A stretch of DNA of 64,000 nucleotides, taken from assembly GCA_025057595.1 (NCBI GenBank), contig JANXBK010000005.1, positions 1-64,000 of the forward strand, in the 5' to 3' direction. Below the pieces are notes generated by a model. That model did not search any database. It was not told the DNA's origin and saw nothing but the letters and a program-made list of their open reading frames with translations. Made by a program: the position numbers and the translations under genes. The stretch comes from Thermodesulfovibrio sp. GTDB lineage: Bacteria; Nitrospirota; Thermodesulfovibrionia; Thermodesulfovibrionales; Thermodesulfovibrionaceae. Below, piece after piece: positions 1-10,220 of the stretch (position 1 is the first letter of the stretch; each line of letters starts with the position of its first letter).

Positions 1-1
1 A

Positions 2-322
2 ACAGAAGTAGAGATAGCTGAAAAATCTATGGATGATGCAACTAAAAAAGTAATGGTAGGTGTTCAGCTAAGTGAGAAAGCATCAGAAATTTTAGGACAA
101 ATATTTACAAAGGCACAGGAACTTCAGAGTATGATCCAGCAGATAGCCTCTGCAACAGAGCAGATGTCGTCAGTAACAGATCATATAACACAAGATATCA
201 GTAGTATTGCAGAAAGCTCAAAAGAATTATCTTTGGCAGTAGAACAATCAGCACAAACAGCATCTGATTTAGCAAGAGTTGGAGGAGAGCTACAAATAGC
301 GATTGGAAGATTTAAGGTTTAA
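2..322 (+). CDS. Methyl-accepting chemotaxis protein, C-terminal end (partial)
   Basis: The frame is open from base 2 to the stop, so the gene begins left of the window; the ORF track's internal ATG at 29 is not the real start. The visible ~106 residues are a long amphipathic helix ending in IASATEQMSSVTDHI and IAESSKELSLAVEQ. This is the heptad pattern of the descending arm of an MCP cytoplasmic hairpin. In the family this part binds CheA/CheW and carries glutamate/glutamine methylation sites. The sensory domain cannot be seen. It ends one base before the convergent stop of the sensor kinase gene. Confidence 0.85.
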   Translation, partial: TEVEIAEKSMDDATKKVMVGVQLSEKASEILGQIFTKAQELQSMIQQIASATEQMSSVTDHITQDISSIAESSKELSLAVEQSAQTASDLARVGGELQIAIGRFKV

Positions 323-323
323 T

Positions 324-2825
324 TTACTTAATTTCTAAAATTTTTTTAAAAAACTCTTTTATACTGAAGGGTTTTGAAATAAAGGGCAATCCCTCTTTTA
401 TTAATGCGTTTACTTGTTCAATATTGCTTGCATATCCTGTCATAAATAGAAACTTCACATCTGGCTTTATTTCTCTAGCTCTTCTGTAAAGCTCTATCCC
501 ACTAATCCCTGGCATAACAACATCAGAAAGACAGAGATCAAATTTATCTTTGTAGTTTTCAAAATTATTAATGAATTCTAAAGGATTACTAAAAGATATA
601 ACTTCAAAACCATATGTTTTTAAAAGTTCTTCTGTCGCCTCTTTTACTTGAGGATTATCCTCAATAATGACGATTTTTTTTATCTTAACAGTTCTATCTT
701 TCTCTAAAGACTCTAACTGTTCAGTCTCTATTCTTATAATTGGAAAACAAATTCTAAAAGTGGTGCCTTTGCCTACTTCACTATAAAAATCGATAAATCC
801 TCCATGCTGTTGAACTAAACTATATACAGTTGAAAGCCCCAAACCTGTCCCTTTCTCTTTGGTTGTAAAAAAAGGATCAAATACTCTGTCTTTAATCTCC
901 TCAGGAATTCCACATCCTGTATCAGAAAAATATATACATGCAAAATCTCCTTCTTTAACATTTGGATAAATTTCTGTAAGTTGTCTCTCTATAGTTTTTC
1001 TTTCCAAACTTATTTTTATCATTCCACCCTCTGGCATAGCATCAATTGAGTTTACCGTAAGATTAAGAAGTATTTGAGTAAAGTGAGCTCTATCAATATT
1101 AACATAAAGTGGCTCAGGATACGTTTCAATTTCAAATAATATGTCTTCTCTAATTGTTGGCTTTAGAAGTTTTGCTTCTTCCTTAAGCACTTCATTTAAA
1201 TCGTAGGATTTAAAAACTAATGGTTGCTTTCTTGAAAAATAAAGAAGATTACTTATAAAATCCCGAGTTTTTTCTACTGAACTCATTATTGTATTTATAT
1301 ATCTTTCTATCTTTAAATTACCCCTAAAATGAAGACTCATTAATTGAGCACTACTGTATATAACTGTAAGCATATTATTCACATCGTGAGCAATGCTACC
1401 AGCAAGTCTTCCAATACTTTCCATCTTTTGTGCTTGAAAAAGCTGCTCTTGAAGCTTTCTTTTTTCAGTTATATCCTTAACTGTTGTAACAATATATAGT
1501 ATTCTGCCATCCTTGTCCTTAACAGCACCTGATGACAGAAGAGCGTAAAAAACAGACCCATCTCTTCTTTTTAGCAGAGTCTCAAAATTTTCAACATAAC
1601 CTCTTGTATTAATCTCTTTAATAAATCTTTTTCTGTCTTCTGGATTTTGATAAACTTCAGACGCTTTAACTCTAAAAGCAGAGATATCATTATATCCAAA
1701 CATCTTCAATCCAGCTTCATTTATATCAATAATATCTCCTTCCACTGTGGAGACAACAATTCCGTCTTTTGAGGTTTGAAATATTTTTGAAAGCTTACCT
1801 TCTCTATCTTCTATCTTAGATGCCATATCTGAGAGTTCCTTTGAAATTAAGTTAAACTCAGAAAAAATTGTATTTAAGGGTTTTATGCCATAGTTACCTC
1901 CCTTAATATCCTCTATAAGACTAAATAACTTATTAAGTGGTATTACAAATAAACGAGAAACACCTATTGTTATTAATACTGATAAGGCAGCTAAAATTAA
2001 AATTATCTGTATTATTTTGTCTCTTAATGTTGAATATCCTATATATGCAATCTTGTATTCGTTGCCAATAAATACATAAGCATCCATGAGAGGCAATGCT
2101 TTTGAATATAATAGATATTCTTTGTCATTAATTATAAACTTTTGAGGATACTGTGTTTCTTTAATTTCAACAATATTAGGAGTAAACATTCTGATATTTG
2201 CACCTTGTTTGACTAATTCTTCCTCATGATGGGCTAAGATATTTCCAGATATATCAAGAATAAATGAATAATAGCCTCTTTTTGAAAACTCCTTTAAAAT
2301 AGAATTAAAATCCGGTAAATCAATAAGTAAAACTAAGAATTTATTGGATAATTTCTCATAAAAGGCATAATAGGATTTTCTGTCTAAAAGAAAAATATGT
2401 GGTCCCGATAAGTTTTTTTTCTCTATTCCTTTAAAAACTCTTGTATTTCCTAAATAAAGACCTATTGCCTCTTTTCTGTAGGGATAAATCTCCTTAATAA
2501 AGCCTTGACTGTCAAAAACTATTAAATATTTTATAAAATCATAATGATTTAAAAAAAATTGAATTTCCTTTTTCTTATCCCTGTCGGACTTATCTGAGTT
2601 AATTATATTTAGGGTCTCTTTAAGAAATTTTCTAATTTCCTGAAGATAGTTTTCAAAGATAGAGGAAAAGCTCTCTATTAATGTTTCATATTCATTTTTC
2701 TTCTGTACAGTAACAAAATCTTTTGAATAAAAATATACTACTATATTTGCTGATAAAATTAGAAATAAAGAAAAGAGCAAAAGTAATCCAAAGATAAAAG
2801 TCTTAAAGTTTGTCTTAATCTTCAT
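324..2825 (-). CDS. Membrane hybrid sensor histidine kinase (sensor-HAMP-PAS-kinase-receiver)
   Basis: 833 aa. A membrane helix at about residues 9-33, an extracytoplasmic Cache-like sensor region to about 260, a second helix near 270-292, then a HAMP-like segment. A PAS domain follows at about 345-455 (QTSKDGIVVS, TVKDITEKRK). The dimerisation/phosphoacceptor box is IAHDVNNM with His480. The ATPase domain has DTGCGIPEE, DPFFTTKEKGTGLGL. A C-terminal receiver carries acidic IIEDN and phosphoacceptor Asp768 in SDVVMPG. It should autophosphorylate at His480 and pass phosphate to its own receiver; no separate DNA-binding regulator is adjacent. Its ATG overlaps the stop of the binding-protein gene by 4 bases, so the two are translationally coupled and probably sense together. 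Ligand unknown. Confidence 0.93.
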   Translation of the reverse strand: MKIKTNFKTFIFGLLLLFSLFLILSANIVVYFYSKDFVTVQKKNEYETLIESFSSIFENYLQEIRKFLKETLNIINSDKSDRDKKKEIQFFLNHYDFIKYLIVFDSQGFIKEIYPYRKEAIGLYLGNTRVFKGIEKKNLSGPHIFLLDRKSYYAFYEKLSNKFLVLLIDLPDFNSILKEFSKRGYYSFILDISGNILAHHEEELVKQGANIRMFTPNIVEIKETQYPQKFIINDKEYLLYSKALPLMDAYVFIGNEYKIAYIGYSTLRDKIIQIILILAALSVLITIGVSRLFVIPLNKLFSLIEDIKGGNYGIKPLNTIFSEFNLISKELSDMASKIEDREGKLSKIFQTSKDGIVVSTVEGDIIDINEAGLKMFGYNDISAFRVKASEVYQNPEDRKRFIKEINTRGYVENFETLLKRRDGSVFYALLSSGAVKDKDGRILYIVTTVKDITEKRKLQEQLFQAQKMESIGRLAGSIAHDVNNMLTVIYSSAQLMSLHFRGNLKIERYINTIMSSVEKTRDFISNLLYFSRKQPLVFKSYDLNEVLKEEAKLLKPTIREDILFEIETYPEPLYVNIDRAHFTQILLNLTVNSIDAMPEGGMIKISLERKTIERQLTEIYPNVKEGDFACIYFSDTGCGIPEEIKDRVFDPFFTTKEKGTGLGLSTVYSLVQQHGGFIDFYSEVGKGTTFRICFPIIRIETEQLESLEKDRTVKIKKIVIIEDNPQVKEATEELLKTYGFEVISFSNPLEFINNFENYKDKFDLCLSDVVMPGISGIELYRRAREIKPDVKFLFMTGYASNIEQVNALIKEGLPFISKPFSIKEFFKKILEIK

Positions 2826-3922
2826 TTCATTCTTATAAACTTATTCTCTTTTACAATAACTATAAATGGCTCTGTTTCAGCATCTCCATATTTATTTATT
2901 TTAACCTCACCACAAAGGCCTTTAAACTTACCTAAGCTTACGATTATATCTTTAATTGAACTGCTCTCTTTTCCTTTTATTAATGCTTCTTTAATCAATA
3001 AAATGGCATTGTAGCCATTTATTGCAGCAGATTGAGGAATGTAGCCAAATGTTCTTAAAAATTTTTTCCTAAAACTTAGATACTCTTCATCTTCGACGTT
3101 TTCATCGTAGAAACCAATACTTATTATACCTTCTGAAAAATATCCTGTGTTTTCTATAAATCCATAAAATCTTGCCCAAGGACATATGATTATTTTTATT
3201 TCAGGGTTTATCTTTTTTATCTTTTGAGTTATAACTGAAGCATTAAAAACATCAGTGATAAGCATTAAAGCATCTGGACTAAAAGATACAACATCTTTTA
3301 CATAAATGTCATTCTCTGGAATTGGTATCCATTTAATACTTATTCTACCTTTAAGCATAGAAACAAAATTTTCACCTAAATCCATACTGTAAACTGGATT
3401 TCTTTTATCATAAAAAATTAAGATTTTCTTAGGTTTAAGTTTTTCGTTAACATATTGAGCTAAAACAGTCGCAAACTTTTTATTATTAGGTTCAAGAGTA
3501 ATAAAATAATCATCCTTCCCTACAAAGTAAGTTGATGAGACTGTAGGAGAAATAAAAGTGAGTTTGTACTCATTAATTAAAGACAGAAGAGCCTTAGCAA
3601 TAGTGCTTGTCTCAGGACCCACAACAGCAACTACTCCTTCCTTAATAAACTCATAAACATTTAATTTTGCTATTTCTAAATCATCTAAGGTATCTTTAAT
3701 AATAAGTTTTATTTTTCTTCCCTTTATACCACCCTTACTGTTTATTTCTTCTACAGCTAAAAAAGCTCCATCTCTTATCTCTCTTCCTAATTCAGGAGAT
3801 CTTCCTGAGAGAGACAGTAAAATACCTATCTTTATCGGAGGCTTCGGAGATGAGCAAAAGAGCAATAAAGATAAAGAGATTAAAAGTAAGAATCCTGCTG
3901 CCAAATAAAATTTTTTACTCAT
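2822..3922 (-). CDS. Periplasmic branched-chain amino acid-type binding lipoprotein
   Basis: 366 aa with a lipoprotein signal: a hydrophobic stretch followed by LLLFC and SSPKPP, so Cys23 is the likely lipidated residue. The mature protein starts IKIGILLSLSGRSPELG and continues as a type I periplasmic binding fold (AVEEINSKGGIKGRKI, VAVVGPETSTIAKALL), typical of the LivK/Peripla_BP_6 family. No ABC permease or ATPase gene accompanies it. It overlaps the downstream sensor kinase by ATGA. I infer that it presents a small ligand to that kinase rather than serving a transporter, but a transporter encoded elsewhere cannot be excluded. Confidence 0.88.
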   Translation of the reverse strand: MSKKFYLAAGFLLLISLSLLLFCSSPKPPIKIGILLSLSGRSPELGREIRDGAFLAVEEINSKGGIKGRKIKLIIKDTLDDLEIAKLNVYEFIKEGVVAVVGPETSTIAKALLSLINEYKLTFISPTVSSTYFVGKDDYFITLEPNNKKFATVLAQYVNEKLKPKKILIFYDKRNPVYSMDLGENFVSMLKGRISIKWIPIPENDIYVKDVVSFSPDALMLITDVFNASVITQKIKKINPEIKIIICPWARFYGFIENTGYFSEGIISIGFYDENVEDEEYLSFRKKFLRTFGYIPQSAAINGYNAILLIKEALIKGKESSSIKDIIVSLGKFKGLCGEVKINKYGDAETEPFIVIVKENKFIRMK

Positions 3923-3933
3923 TGTTATGAAAA

Positions 3934-3963
3934 ATTATATCAAAAAATTTCTAAAATTTTAGA
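3934..3963 (-). promoter_or_regulatory. Probable promoter and palindrome of the binding-protein/kinase operon
   Basis: Reading leftward, a TATAAT box occupies 3939-3934, about 12 bases before the ATG at 3922. A perfect 14-bp palindrome TCTAAAATTTTAGA lies at 3950-3963, in the spacer/-35 area. No Shine-Dalgarno is obvious before the ATG. The palindrome could bind a repressor or be chance in AT-rich DNA. Confidence 0.4.
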
Positions 3964-4020
3964 TAGCAAGTTAAAAAAATTAAGTTAACCTAACTATGGC
4001 TTGTTTAAACCTTAAAAATA

Positions 4021-4050
4021 TTGAAAAACATATAAAGAATTTTTTATACT
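4021..4050 (+). promoter_or_regulatory. Promoter of the UPF0718 permease gene
   Basis: TTGAAA (4021-4026), an 18-base spacer and TATACT (4045-4050) make a reasonable sigma-70 type promoter. It would start transcription near 4057 and leave a leader of about 120 bases before the ATG at 4179. Confidence 0.5.
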
Positions 4051-4065
4051 GTATAAAATTTGCTG

Positions 4066-4146
4066 ACTTTCAGATGAGAAAGATTAAAAATTATTAAACT
4101 TTCAGGTGATAAAGAACTGTGCCTCAAATGGATTCTTCACAGCTTC
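4066..4146 (+). promoter_or_regulatory. Leader with two repeated hairpins and a third stem, candidate cis-regulatory element
   Basis: ACTTTCAGATGAGAAAGA (4066-4083) recurs as ACTTTCAGGTGATAAAGA (4098-4115), 16 of 18 identical and exactly 32 bases apart. Each copy can fold on itself through CTTT(C)/(G)AAAG. A further inverted repeat CTGTG/CACAG (4117-4121 with 4138-4142, extendable by GA/TC) follows. A shorter ACTTTCA recurs at 4157. All lie between the predicted promoter and the permease start, so they could be operators or an RNA switch. I do not recognise a known riboswitch class. Confidence 0.4.
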
Positions 4147-4178
4147 GATCTTAGTCACTTTCAAAAATAGCACAAAAG

Positions 4179-5348
4179 ATGAAAGAAAGATATAAATTAG
4201 GGATAATTACTTTAATTTTTCTAATATTTTATTTTCTACCCATTGAAAATCAAAGATTTACAAATGCAATCTTTGAAGCCTTAGCTTTAGCAAAATGGTA
4301 TGCTCAAGAACATGTACTTTTATGTCTTATTCCAGCCTTTTTTATATCAGGTGCAATTGCTGTTTTTATAAATAAGGCTTCTGTTATGAAATACTTTGGA
4401 GCTAAAGCAAATAAGTTTCTATCCTACAGTGTTGCGTCTGTCTCTGGTTCAATTCTTGCAGTTTGCTCCTGCACGATTTTACCTCTTTTTATGAGTATTT
4501 ATCAAAGAGGTGCAGGACTTGGTCCAGCTATTACCTTTTTATATTCAGGTCCTGCTATAAATGTGCTTGCTATAATTCTGACTGCTAGAGTTCTCGGTTG
4601 GGATATAGGAGTAGCAAGAGCAGTTGGCGCTGTGCTATCCAGTATTATGATTGGATTAATAATGCATTTTATATTCCTAAAGGAGGAAAGGAAAAGGCAT
4701 ATTTATGAAGATTTTGAAATCATCAGGACTTCCACCAAACCTTCTTATCAGATAGCTCTTCATATTTTTTTTATGATCGCCTTTCTCATTTTTGCAAATT
4801 TGGAGAAACCTTCTGAAAGCGCTATAGCTTTTTGGTGGAGTATCTATAACTTAAAATGGGTGCTTGTTATTTTATTCTTAACAGTTATTATATTTATAAG
4901 CTTTAGATGGTTTGGTAAAAATGAGTTAATCCAATGGATTTATCAGAGTTGGTATTATGCTTATTTAATAGTTCCTTTACTTTTCATAGGTATTTTAGTA
5001 GCTGGTTTTCTTTTCGGAAGATTTGGACATGATGGGATTGTTCCTTCAGAGTGGATTTATTTAATTTTGGGAGAAAACTCTTTTCAAGCAAATTTTATTG
5101 CAAGTATAGTAGGTGCCTTTATGTATTTTGCTACTCTTACAGAGGTTCCAATTATTCAAGGCTTACTCAATGCAGGAACGAATAAAGGACCTGCTTTAGC
5201 ACTTCTGCTTTCTGGACCCGCATTGAGTCTTCCCAATATGATGATCATTATGAAAACTATAGGATTTAAAAAAACCGTTGTTTATGTAAGTTTAGTTATA
5301 ACTGTGGCAACTTTTTCCGGGATGCTTTTTGGAGTTATTGCTAATTAG
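4179..5348 (+). CDS. UPF0718/DUF318-family permease (ArsP-like)
   Basis: 389 aa, an integral membrane protein with about 8-10 hydrophobic segments. The family signature is visible in the first half: SVSGSILAVCSCTILPLF with its Cys-Ser-Cys, then YSGPAINVLAIILTARVLG. The second half repeats the pattern (ATLTEVPIIQGLLNAG, LALLLSGPALSLPNMM). Members include ArsP, an exporter of organoarsenicals, but many are uncharacterised permeases and the substrate here is unknown. No arsR, arsM or thioredoxin-like gene sits next to it. It is a single-gene unit behind its own promoter and a structured leader, converging with tlyA with an 8-base overlap. Confidence 0.85.
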   Translation: MKERYKLGIITLIFLIFYFLPIENQRFTNAIFEALALAKWYAQEHVLLCLIPAFFISGAIAVFINKASVMKYFGAKANKFLSYSVASVSGSILAVCSCTILPLFMSIYQRGAGLGPAITFLYSGPAINVLAIILTARVLGWDIGVARAVGAVLSSIMIGLIMHFIFLKEERKRHIYEDFEIIRTSTKPSYQIALHIFFMIAFLIFANLEKPSESAIAFWWSIYNLKWVLVILFLTVIIFISFRWFGKNELIQWIYQSWYYAYLIVPLLFIGILVAGFLFGRFGHDGIVPSEWIYLILGENSFQANFIASIVGAFMYFATLTEVPIIQGLLNAGTNKGPALALLLSGPALSLPNMMIIMKTIGFKKTVVYVSLVITVATFSGMLFGVIAN

Positions 5349-6069
5349 TCTTAGCATAAATTAAATATTCAATGTTGCCTTTTTGTCCCTTAATTGGAGA
5401 CTCTATAACTCCTATAACTTTCAAATTTATATTTTCAAAAAAACTCCTTATTTCTTCTACTGCCTTCTTTCTTTTTTCTGGATCCTTTACTACTCCTTTT
5501 TCTACCTGTCCACGGCCAACCTCAAATTGTGGTTTAATTAATGCTACAATTTCTCCCTGAGACTTTAGAAATTCTAAAACTTTAGGTATTACAAGTTTTA
5601 AAGATATAAAAGATACATCTACTGTGGCTATATCAACATCTTCTGGGATTTTATCTCTGCTTATATATCTTATATTCGTTCTTTCAACTACTATAACCCT
5701 CGGATCAATCCTTAGTTTCCAAGCAAGCTGACCATATCCAACATCCACAGCATAGACTCGTTTTGCTCCATGCTGAAGCAAACAATCTGTAAATCCTCCA
5801 GTGCCTGCTCCCACATCTATTGCTACTTTACCTTTTACATCAATGGAAAACTCCTTTAAGGCACGCTCAAGTTTTAAACCTCCTCTGCTTACATAAGGAA
5901 GAGACTGCCCACATATTGTTATCTGAGCAGTTTCCTCTACGAGGGTACCAGGTTTTTCAATTTTTTGCCCATTTACAACTACTCTTCCTTCAATAATAAG
6001 TGCTCGTGCTTTCTGTCTACTTTCAGTTATACCTTTTTTAAACAGAAGACAGTCAAGACGAAGTTTCAT
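5341..6069 (-). CDS. tlyA: TlyA-family rRNA 2'-O-methyltransferase
   Basis: 242 aa. Residues 1-60 form an S4 RNA-binding domain (RLDCLLFKKGITESRQKAR). The rest is an FtsJ-type methyltransferase with the SAM motif AIDVGAGTGGFTDCLLQHGA and the conserved TVDVSFISLK and LIKPQFEVG. Family members methylate cytidine 2'-hydroxyls in 16S and/or 23S rRNA; some annotations call them hemolysin A. Length is close to the family norm. The gene lies 96 bases downstream of ispA on the same strand, a neighbourhood common in bacteria, and converges with the permease. Confidence 0.92.
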   Translation of the reverse strand: MKLRLDCLLFKKGITESRQKARALIIEGRVVVNGQKIEKPGTLVEETAQITICGQSLPYVSRGGLKLERALKEFSIDVKGKVAIDVGAGTGGFTDCLLQHGAKRVYAVDVGYGQLAWKLRIDPRVIVVERTNIRYISRDKIPEDVDIATVDVSFISLKLVIPKVLEFLKSQGEIVALIKPQFEVGRGQVEKGVVKDPEKRKKAVEEIRSFFENINLKVIGVIESPIKGQKGNIEYLIYAKTN

Positions 6070-6100
6070 TAAAATAAAGTTTTAGTCAAGCTCTTTTAGT

Positions 6101-6162
6101 AATTTTTTAATAAATTTTTTAAGAGTTTTTTTTAAAAATTTTTTAAAAATTTTTTTTAACAT
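6101..6162. repeat. Low-complexity A/T runs between ispA and tlyA
   Basis: The gap holds repeated AATTTTTT / AAAAATTTTTT blocks, several T6-T9 tracts alternating with short A tracts. Reading in the ispA direction these become A- and T-runs without a GC stem, so it is not a clear intrinsic terminator. It may be slippage-expanded or intrinsically bent DNA. Confidence 0.6.
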
Positions 6163-6165
6163 AAA

Positions 6166-7065
6166 CTATGCAGTTCTATTTACAATAAATTTTGCAATCT
6201 TTCTTAATGGATCTGCTTTCTGATCAAATACTTCTATTGCCTCTAAGGCTTCTCTTATTAATTCCATTGCTTTTTGTTTTGATTTTTCAAGTCCAAATAC
6301 TTTTGGATAAGTCATCTTACCCTTTTGAAGATCAGAACCCCTCGGTTTTCCCATCTTTTCAGTAGTACTTTCTATATCTAGTATGTCATCTACAATCTGA
6401 AAAGCAAGTCCTACTGCCTTTCCATATATTTCAAGTCTTCCTATTTTGTCTTCAGAAGCTTCTGCCAGTATCGCTCCGGTTTTAACTGAAGCTTTTATCA
6501 TCGCAGCAGTTTTATGTAGATGAATAAATTTAACAGTATCTTCATCAGGCTCCTTACCTTCAGAAATCAAATCATAAGCCTGTCCTGCTACCATTCCTCT
6601 TACTCCTGCAGAAGTTGAAATCTCATAAATAACTTTTAAAAGTATGTCAGGATTTACATCTGCATAATCTGGATTTGAAAGAATTGTGAATGCCTCTGTT
6701 AGAAGACCGTCTCCTGCAAGTATTGCTATACCTTCACCAAAAACCTTATGATTTGTAGGTTTGCCGCGTCTCAAATCATCATTATCCATAGCTGGTAGAT
6801 CATCATGTATAAGAGAGTAAGTATGAATAAACTCCAATGCTACTGCGTAGGGAGTTATATCTTTGGTGCCATTACAGGCTTCATAAGAGGCTATACATAA
6901 AATTGGTCTTATTCTTTTACCTCCAGCAGTAAGAGAGTACAAAACCGATTCATGAAGAACAGAGGGAGTAATCGGAGTTTGGAAATAGTTTTTTATAAAA
7001 TTCTCAATTTTACTTTTTTTATCCTTTAGATACTGTTTTAAATCAAAATCTGTCGCTACTTTCAT
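6166..7065 (-). CDS. ispA: Farnesyl diphosphate synthase-type polyprenyl synthetase
   Basis: 299 aa, normal for the family. It carries the first aspartate-rich motif DDLPAMDNDDLRRG and the second, FQIVDDILDIE. The four residues between the first aspartates and the tyrosine five positions upstream (YSLIHDD) match bacterial type II farnesyl diphosphate synthases such as E. coli IspA. It condenses isopentenyl diphosphate with allylic diphosphates in the cytoplasm, giving C15, or possibly C20, precursors for quinone side chains and undecaprenyl phosphate. IspG of the same pathway is encoded at 17.4 kb. Chain length from sequence alone is uncertain. Confidence 0.9.
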   Translation of the reverse strand: MKVATDFDLKQYLKDKKSKIENFIKNYFQTPITPSVLHESVLYSLTAGGKRIRPILCIASYEACNGTKDITPYAVALEFIHTYSLIHDDLPAMDNDDLRRGKPTNHKVFGEGIAILAGDGLLTEAFTILSNPDYADVNPDILLKVIYEISTSAGVRGMVAGQAYDLISEGKEPDEDTVKFIHLHKTAAMIKASVKTGAILAEASEDKIGRLEIYGKAVGLAFQIVDDILDIESTTEKMGKPRGSDLQKGKMTYPKVFGLEKSKQKAMELIREALEAIEVFDQKADPLRKIAKFIVNRTA

Positions 7066-7099
7066 AATTTAATTATAATTAATAGTTATAGTACAAAAT

Positions 7100-8635
7100 C
7101 TACTCCCATTCAATTGTTCCAGGAGGCTTTGATGTAACATCATAGACAACTCTATTTACACCTCTTACTTCATTGATTATACGATTTGAAAGTCTCTCTA
7201 AAACCTCATAAGGCAGTCTTGCCCAGTCTGCTGTCATGCCATCAACACTGTAAACAGCTCTTAAAGCAACTGTATACTCATAGGTTCTTTCATCACCCAT
7301 AACTCCAACTGTTTTCACAGGAAGTAGCACTGCAAAAGCTTGCCAAAGTTTTTGATATAATCCTGCTTTTTCTATTTCTTCAGATACTATTCTGTCAGCT
7401 TGTCTTAAAATATCGAGTTTTTCCTTAGTAACTTCACCGATACATCTTATTGCAAGTCCTGGACCAGGAAAAGGATGTCTATAAAGAATCTCATCAGGTA
7501 TACCAAGCTCTTTACCAAGCTGTCTTACTTCATCTTTAAAAAGCTCTCTCAGTGGCTCTATAAGCTTCAACTTCATTCTTTTAAGAAGTCCACCCACATT
7601 ATGATGACTCTTTATTGTAGCTGAAGGTCCTTTAAAGGAAACGCTTTCTATTACATCGGGATAAAGGGTGCCTTGTGCAAGAAATTTAACTCCTTCAATC
7701 TTTTTTGCTTCTTCTTCAAAAACTCTTATAAATTCAGCGCCTATTCTTTTTCTTTTTACTTCAGGATCTTTTATACCTTTTAATTTTTTTAAAAATCTCT
7801 CAGAAGCATCTATAACTTTCAAGTTTATATGAAAATTATCTCGTAGCATCTCTTCTACTTTTTGTCTTTCTCCTTCTCTCAGAAGCCCATTATCAACAAA
7901 GATACATGTCAGAGCATCTCTTACTGCTTCATGAACTAAAACAGCTGTCACTGTTGAATCTACTCCTCCACTTACTGCACAAACAACTTTGCAGTTGCCA
8001 ACTTTATCTTTGATTTCTTGAATAGCTCTCTTCACAAAAGAGTGCATATCCCATTGGCCTATGCAGCCGCATATTTTAAAAATAAAATTTTTAAGAATTT
8101 TAATTCCCTCTTCTGTATGGGCTACCTCTGGATGAAATTGAAGGGCATATATTTTTCTATCCTTATTTGCAACCGCAGCATAAGGTGAATTTTCAGTGTA
8201 AGCAATTCTTCTAAATCCTTCTGGAAGTTTGTTAATTCTATCAGCATGACTCATCCACACCACACTGTGTTGTTTGATATCAGAAAAAAGATCAGAGAAG
8301 TCTTCAACATATAAAATAGCTTTACCATACTCTCTTTTTTCAGCCTCTAAAACCTCTCCCCCTAAAAGATGCGCAATAAGTTGCATACCATAACATATTC
8401 CAAGTATAGGTATATTAAGATTAAATATTTCAGGATCAATAGTTGGTGCTTGAGGTTCATAGACCGAGGAGGGACCACCAGAAAGTATAATCCCCATAGG
8501 CTTTTTCTTTTTTATCTCTGACAAAGAGACTCCACAAGGAAGAATTTCAGAGTAAACTCTAAGTTCACGAACTCTTCTTGCTATAAGTTGTGTGTATTGA
8601 GAGCCAAAATCTATTACAATAATGATTTCCTGCAT
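7100..8635 (-). CDS. guaA: GMP synthase (glutamine-hydrolysing)
   Basis: 511 aa. The N-terminal class I glutamine amidotransferase has the nucleophile in [15 protein letters not shown] and His-Glu in [11 protein letters not shown]. The ATP pyrophosphatase domain begins with the P-loop [10 protein letters not shown]. The C-terminal dimerisation region includes [11 protein letters not shown] and ends KPPGTIEWE, as in all GuaA. It converts XMP to GMP using ammonia from glutamine. It starts 2 bases after the guaB stop, so the two final GMP synthesis steps are co-transcribed. Confidence 0.98.
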   Translation of the reverse strand: MQEIIIVIDFGSQYTQLIARRVRELRVYSEILPCGVSLSEIKKKKPMGIILSGGPSSVYEPQAPTIDPEIFNLNIPILGICYGMQLIAHLLGGEVLEAEKREYGKAILYVEDFSDLFSDIKQHSVVWMSHADRINKLPEGFRRIAYTENSPYAAVANKDRKIYALQFHPEVAHTEEGIKILKNFIFKICGCIGQWDMHSFVKRAIQEIKDKVGNCKVVCAVSGGVDSTVTAVLVHEAVRDALTCIFVDNGLLREGERQKVEEMLRDNFHINLKVIDASERFLKKLKGIKDPEVKRKRIGAEFIRVFEEEAKKIEGVKFLAQGTLYPDVIESVSFKGPSATIKSHHNVGGLLKRMKLKLIEPLRELFKDEVRQLGKELGIPDEILYRHPFPGPGLAIRCIGEVTKEKLDILRQADRIVSEEIEKAGLYQKLWQAFAVLLPVKTVGVMGDERTYEYTVALRAVYSVDGMTADWARLPYEVLERLSNRIINEVRGVNRVVYDVTSKPPGTIEWE

Positions 8636-8637
8636 AC

Positions 8638-10136
<1,499 letters not shown>

Positions 10137-10147
10137 CATTGTATGAT

Positions 10148-10220
10148 GCGCCTGTAGCTCAGGGGACAGAGCGTGGGGCTCCGGACCCCAAGGTCGGAGG
10201 TTCAAATCCTCTCAGGCGCA
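10148..10220 (+). tRNA. tRNA-Arg (anticodon CCG)
   Basis: A complete cloverleaf: acceptor stem GCGCCTG/CAGGCGC, D-stem GCTC/GAGC, anticodon stem TGGGG/CCCCA around the loop CTCCGGA (anticodon CCG), T-arm GGAGG-TTCAAAT-CCTCT, discriminator A. CCA is not encoded. It reads CGG codons. It is the only plus-strand gene in an otherwise minus-strand block, and its last base touches the stop codon of the convergent ribBA gene. Confidence 0.96.

Noticed and set aside
4066-4115. Possible CRISPR remnant (two 18-base repeats 32 bases apart)
   Set aside because: Only two copies, too short, spacers of 14 bases, no cas genes nearby; leader hairpins or operators explain it better.
6101-6162. Intrinsic terminator of ispA in the poly-A/T gap
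   Set aside because: No GC-containing stem precedes the runs; only low-complexity A/T tracts are visible.
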